Shown here: one piece after another, positions 8,287 through 8,793 of the stretch
Position numbering within the stretch: position 1 is the first letter of the stretch
Layout: each line of letters opens with the position of its first letter
Origin: Lachnospiraceae bacterium
Lineage (GTDB): Bacteria; Bacillota_A; Clostridia; Lachnospirales; Lachnospiraceae
DNA length: 8,793 nucleotides
Direction: 5' to 3'
Assembly (NCBI GenBank): GCA_016281675.1
Contig: JAEEJD010000162.1
Location: 1 to 8,793 of the forward strand
Position numbers and translations under genes: made by a program
The notes under the pieces: model-generated
What the model saw: only the letters and a program-made list of their open reading frames with translations
What the model was told of the DNA's origin: nothing
Databases searched by the model: none

Positions 8287-8315
8287 TTGAAGAAATAAAC
8301 AAGTCTTTCTAGATT
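8287..8315 (+). promoter_or_regulatory. Candidate promoter for the chvE-type gene
   Basis: TTGAAG (8287-8292) and TAGATT (8310-8315) are 17 bp apart. The -10 is poor, as expected if an activator such as the YesN-type regulator is needed. GATAAT at 8323-8328 is an alternative -10 but has no matching -35. A promoter is required somewhere between 8261 and 8370 because a strong terminator precedes this region. Confidence 0.35.
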
Positions 8316-8320
8316 ATGAA

Positions 8321-8360
8321 GTGATAATGTGTTAACTGTCGGGTGACATGGTGTTACCCG
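8321..8360 (+). repeat. Two direct repeats 22 bp apart in the chvE leader (candidate operators)
   Basis: Two 18-base units start at 8321 and 8343 and agree at 13 of 18 positions, with shared pattern GTGA, four variable bases, GTGTTA, then C and G at matching places. The 22-bp start-to-start distance is about two helical turns, so a protein could bind both on one DNA face. This suits a regulator dimer, for example the AraC-type regulator encoded upstream or a repressor. Function is inferred. Confidence 0.45.
8340..8360 (+). other. Hairpin/palindrome before the chvE ribosome binding site
   Basis: CGGGTGACA (8340-8348) pairs with TGTTACCCG (8352-8360) with one G-U pair and a three-base TGG loop. 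As DNA it is a near-palindrome suited to a dimeric regulator; as RNA it would protect the 5' leader. It ends ten bases before the AGGGAGG site, leaving that site open. There is no T-tract, so it is not a terminator. It overlaps the second direct repeat. Confidence 0.5.
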
Positions 8361-8384
8361 GGAATAAACTAGGGAGGACGAAAA

Positions 8385-8793
8385 ATGTCTAGAAAAGTAT
8401 TATCAGTATTACTTGCAACAGCAATGACAGCTTCTCTTCTTGTTGGTTGTGGTGGAGCAGCAGCTCCTGCAGCAGACGCAGCAGCACCCGCAGCTACAGA
8501 GGAAGCAGCACCCGCAGAAGATGCAGCACCCGCAGCTGACGCAGCTGAGGAAGCTCCCGCATCAGACGCCGGCGCAGGCATGAAGGTTGGTGTAGCAATG
8601 CCTACAAAGGATCTTCAGAGATGGAACCAGGATGGTGCTAACATGGAAGAGCAGCTTAAGGCAGCCGGTTACGAAGTTGACCTTCAGTTCGCTTCAAACG
8701 ACGTTCAGACTCAGGTTTCTCAGATCGAGAACATGATCAACGGCGGATGCAACGTACTCGTTATCGCTTCTATCGATGGTGAGTCACTCGGTA
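8385..8793 (+). CDS. chvE: ChvE-type multiple-monosaccharide-binding lipoprotein, 3' end beyond window
   Basis: Only the first 136 residues are present. A signal peptide with RK at 3-4 and lipobox LVGC (Cys22) directs lipid anchoring. A low-complexity linker rich in Ala, Pro, Glu and Asp (about 23-65) then holds the receptor away from the membrane. The binding domain opens with KVGVAMPTKDLQRW (67-80) and continues with VDLQFASNDVQTQVSQIENMINGGCNVLVIASIDG, a pattern typical of ChvE, the receptor of the GguAB/MmsAB-type sugar ABC transporter (galactose, glucose, arabinose, xylose). ATPase and permease genes are expected beyond the window. ATG 8385 is preceded by a near-perfect AGGGAGG (8371-8377), seven bases away. 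Codon choice is more selective than upstream: no ATA isoleucine or TCG serine codons here, both common in the XylF-like gene. With the strong ribosome site this points to high expression. Confidence 0.92.
   Translation, partial: MSRKVLSVLLATAMTASLLVGCGGAAAPAADAAAPAATEEAAPAEDAAPAADAAEEAPASDAGAGMKVGVAMPTKDLQRWNQDGANMEEQLKAAGYEVDLQFASNDVQTQVSQIENMINGGCNVLVIASIDGESLG
8481..8535 (+). repeat. Three exact in-frame copies of a 13-mer in the lipoprotein linker
   Basis: GCAGCACCCGCAG occurs at 8481-8493, 8505-8517 and 8523-8535, each in the same reading frame and encoding Ala-Ala-Pro-Ala. Spacings of 24 and 18 bp keep the frame. The copies look like products of local duplication, and linker length is likely to vary between strains. 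Confidence 0.8.

Noticed and set aside
8340..8360. Leader hairpin as a second terminator or riboswitch
   Set aside because: There is no T-tract, and a single 9-bp hairpin is too little structure for a known riboswitch class.
8481..8535. Short spaced repeats as a possible CRISPR array
   Set aside because: The units are 13 bp, in frame, with 5-11 bp between them, and encode a lipoprotein linker.
8369..8581. Minus-strand Ala/Ser-rich open frame
   Set aside because: Its composition is the complement of the Ala/Pro linker repeats in the ChvE-type gene; there is no sign that it is coding.

Overview
The window looks like a chromosomal stretch from a Gram-positive Clostridia member, most plausibly a Lachnospiraceae (Butyrivibrio/Roseburia-like) gut or rumen bacterium. 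This is inferred from the lipoprotein sugar receptors, a LytS/YesM-type kinase paired with a YesN-type AraC regulator, A/T-flanked intrinsic terminators and strong GGAG ribosome binding sites. The species cannot be fixed from sequence alone.

Layout. (1) Positions 1-833, minus strand: the first 277 residues of an MBOAT-family membrane O-acyltransferase, cut by the window edge before its catalytic histidine. (2) Positions 834-985: a divergent promoter region, with an extended -10 on the minus strand and a near-consensus TTGATT/TATAAT promoter on the plus strand. (3) Positions 986-8187, plus strand: five tightly packed genes with overlapping or abutting ends. They are an FtsH-family membrane AAA+ zinc protease, a membrane-anchored sugar-binding-protein-like sensor, a LytS/YesM-type histidine kinase, a YesN-type response regulator, and a XylF-like lipoprotein. 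(4) Positions 8188-8384: a strong intrinsic terminator, then a leader with a possible promoter, two direct repeats 22 bp apart and a hairpin. (5) From 8385 to the right edge: the 5' part of a ChvE-type multiple-monosaccharide-binding lipoprotein gene, probably highly expressed and probably followed by its ABC ATPase and permease genes outside the window.

How the genes work together. The membrane-anchored binding protein, kinase and AraC-type regulator match the organisation of the XylFII-LytS/YesN xylose-sensing system of Clostridium beijerinckii. There, a binding protein tethered to the outer membrane face presents sugar to the kinase, and the regulator switches on a sugar ABC transporter. 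Here the likely target is the ChvE-type transporter gene immediately downstream, whose leader carries candidate operator repeats. Two features are unusual. The sensor gene overlaps the stop codon of an ftsH paralog (ATGA), with a terminator-like hairpin exactly at that junction. A second, XylF-like receptor with no transporter of its own closes the regulatory operon.
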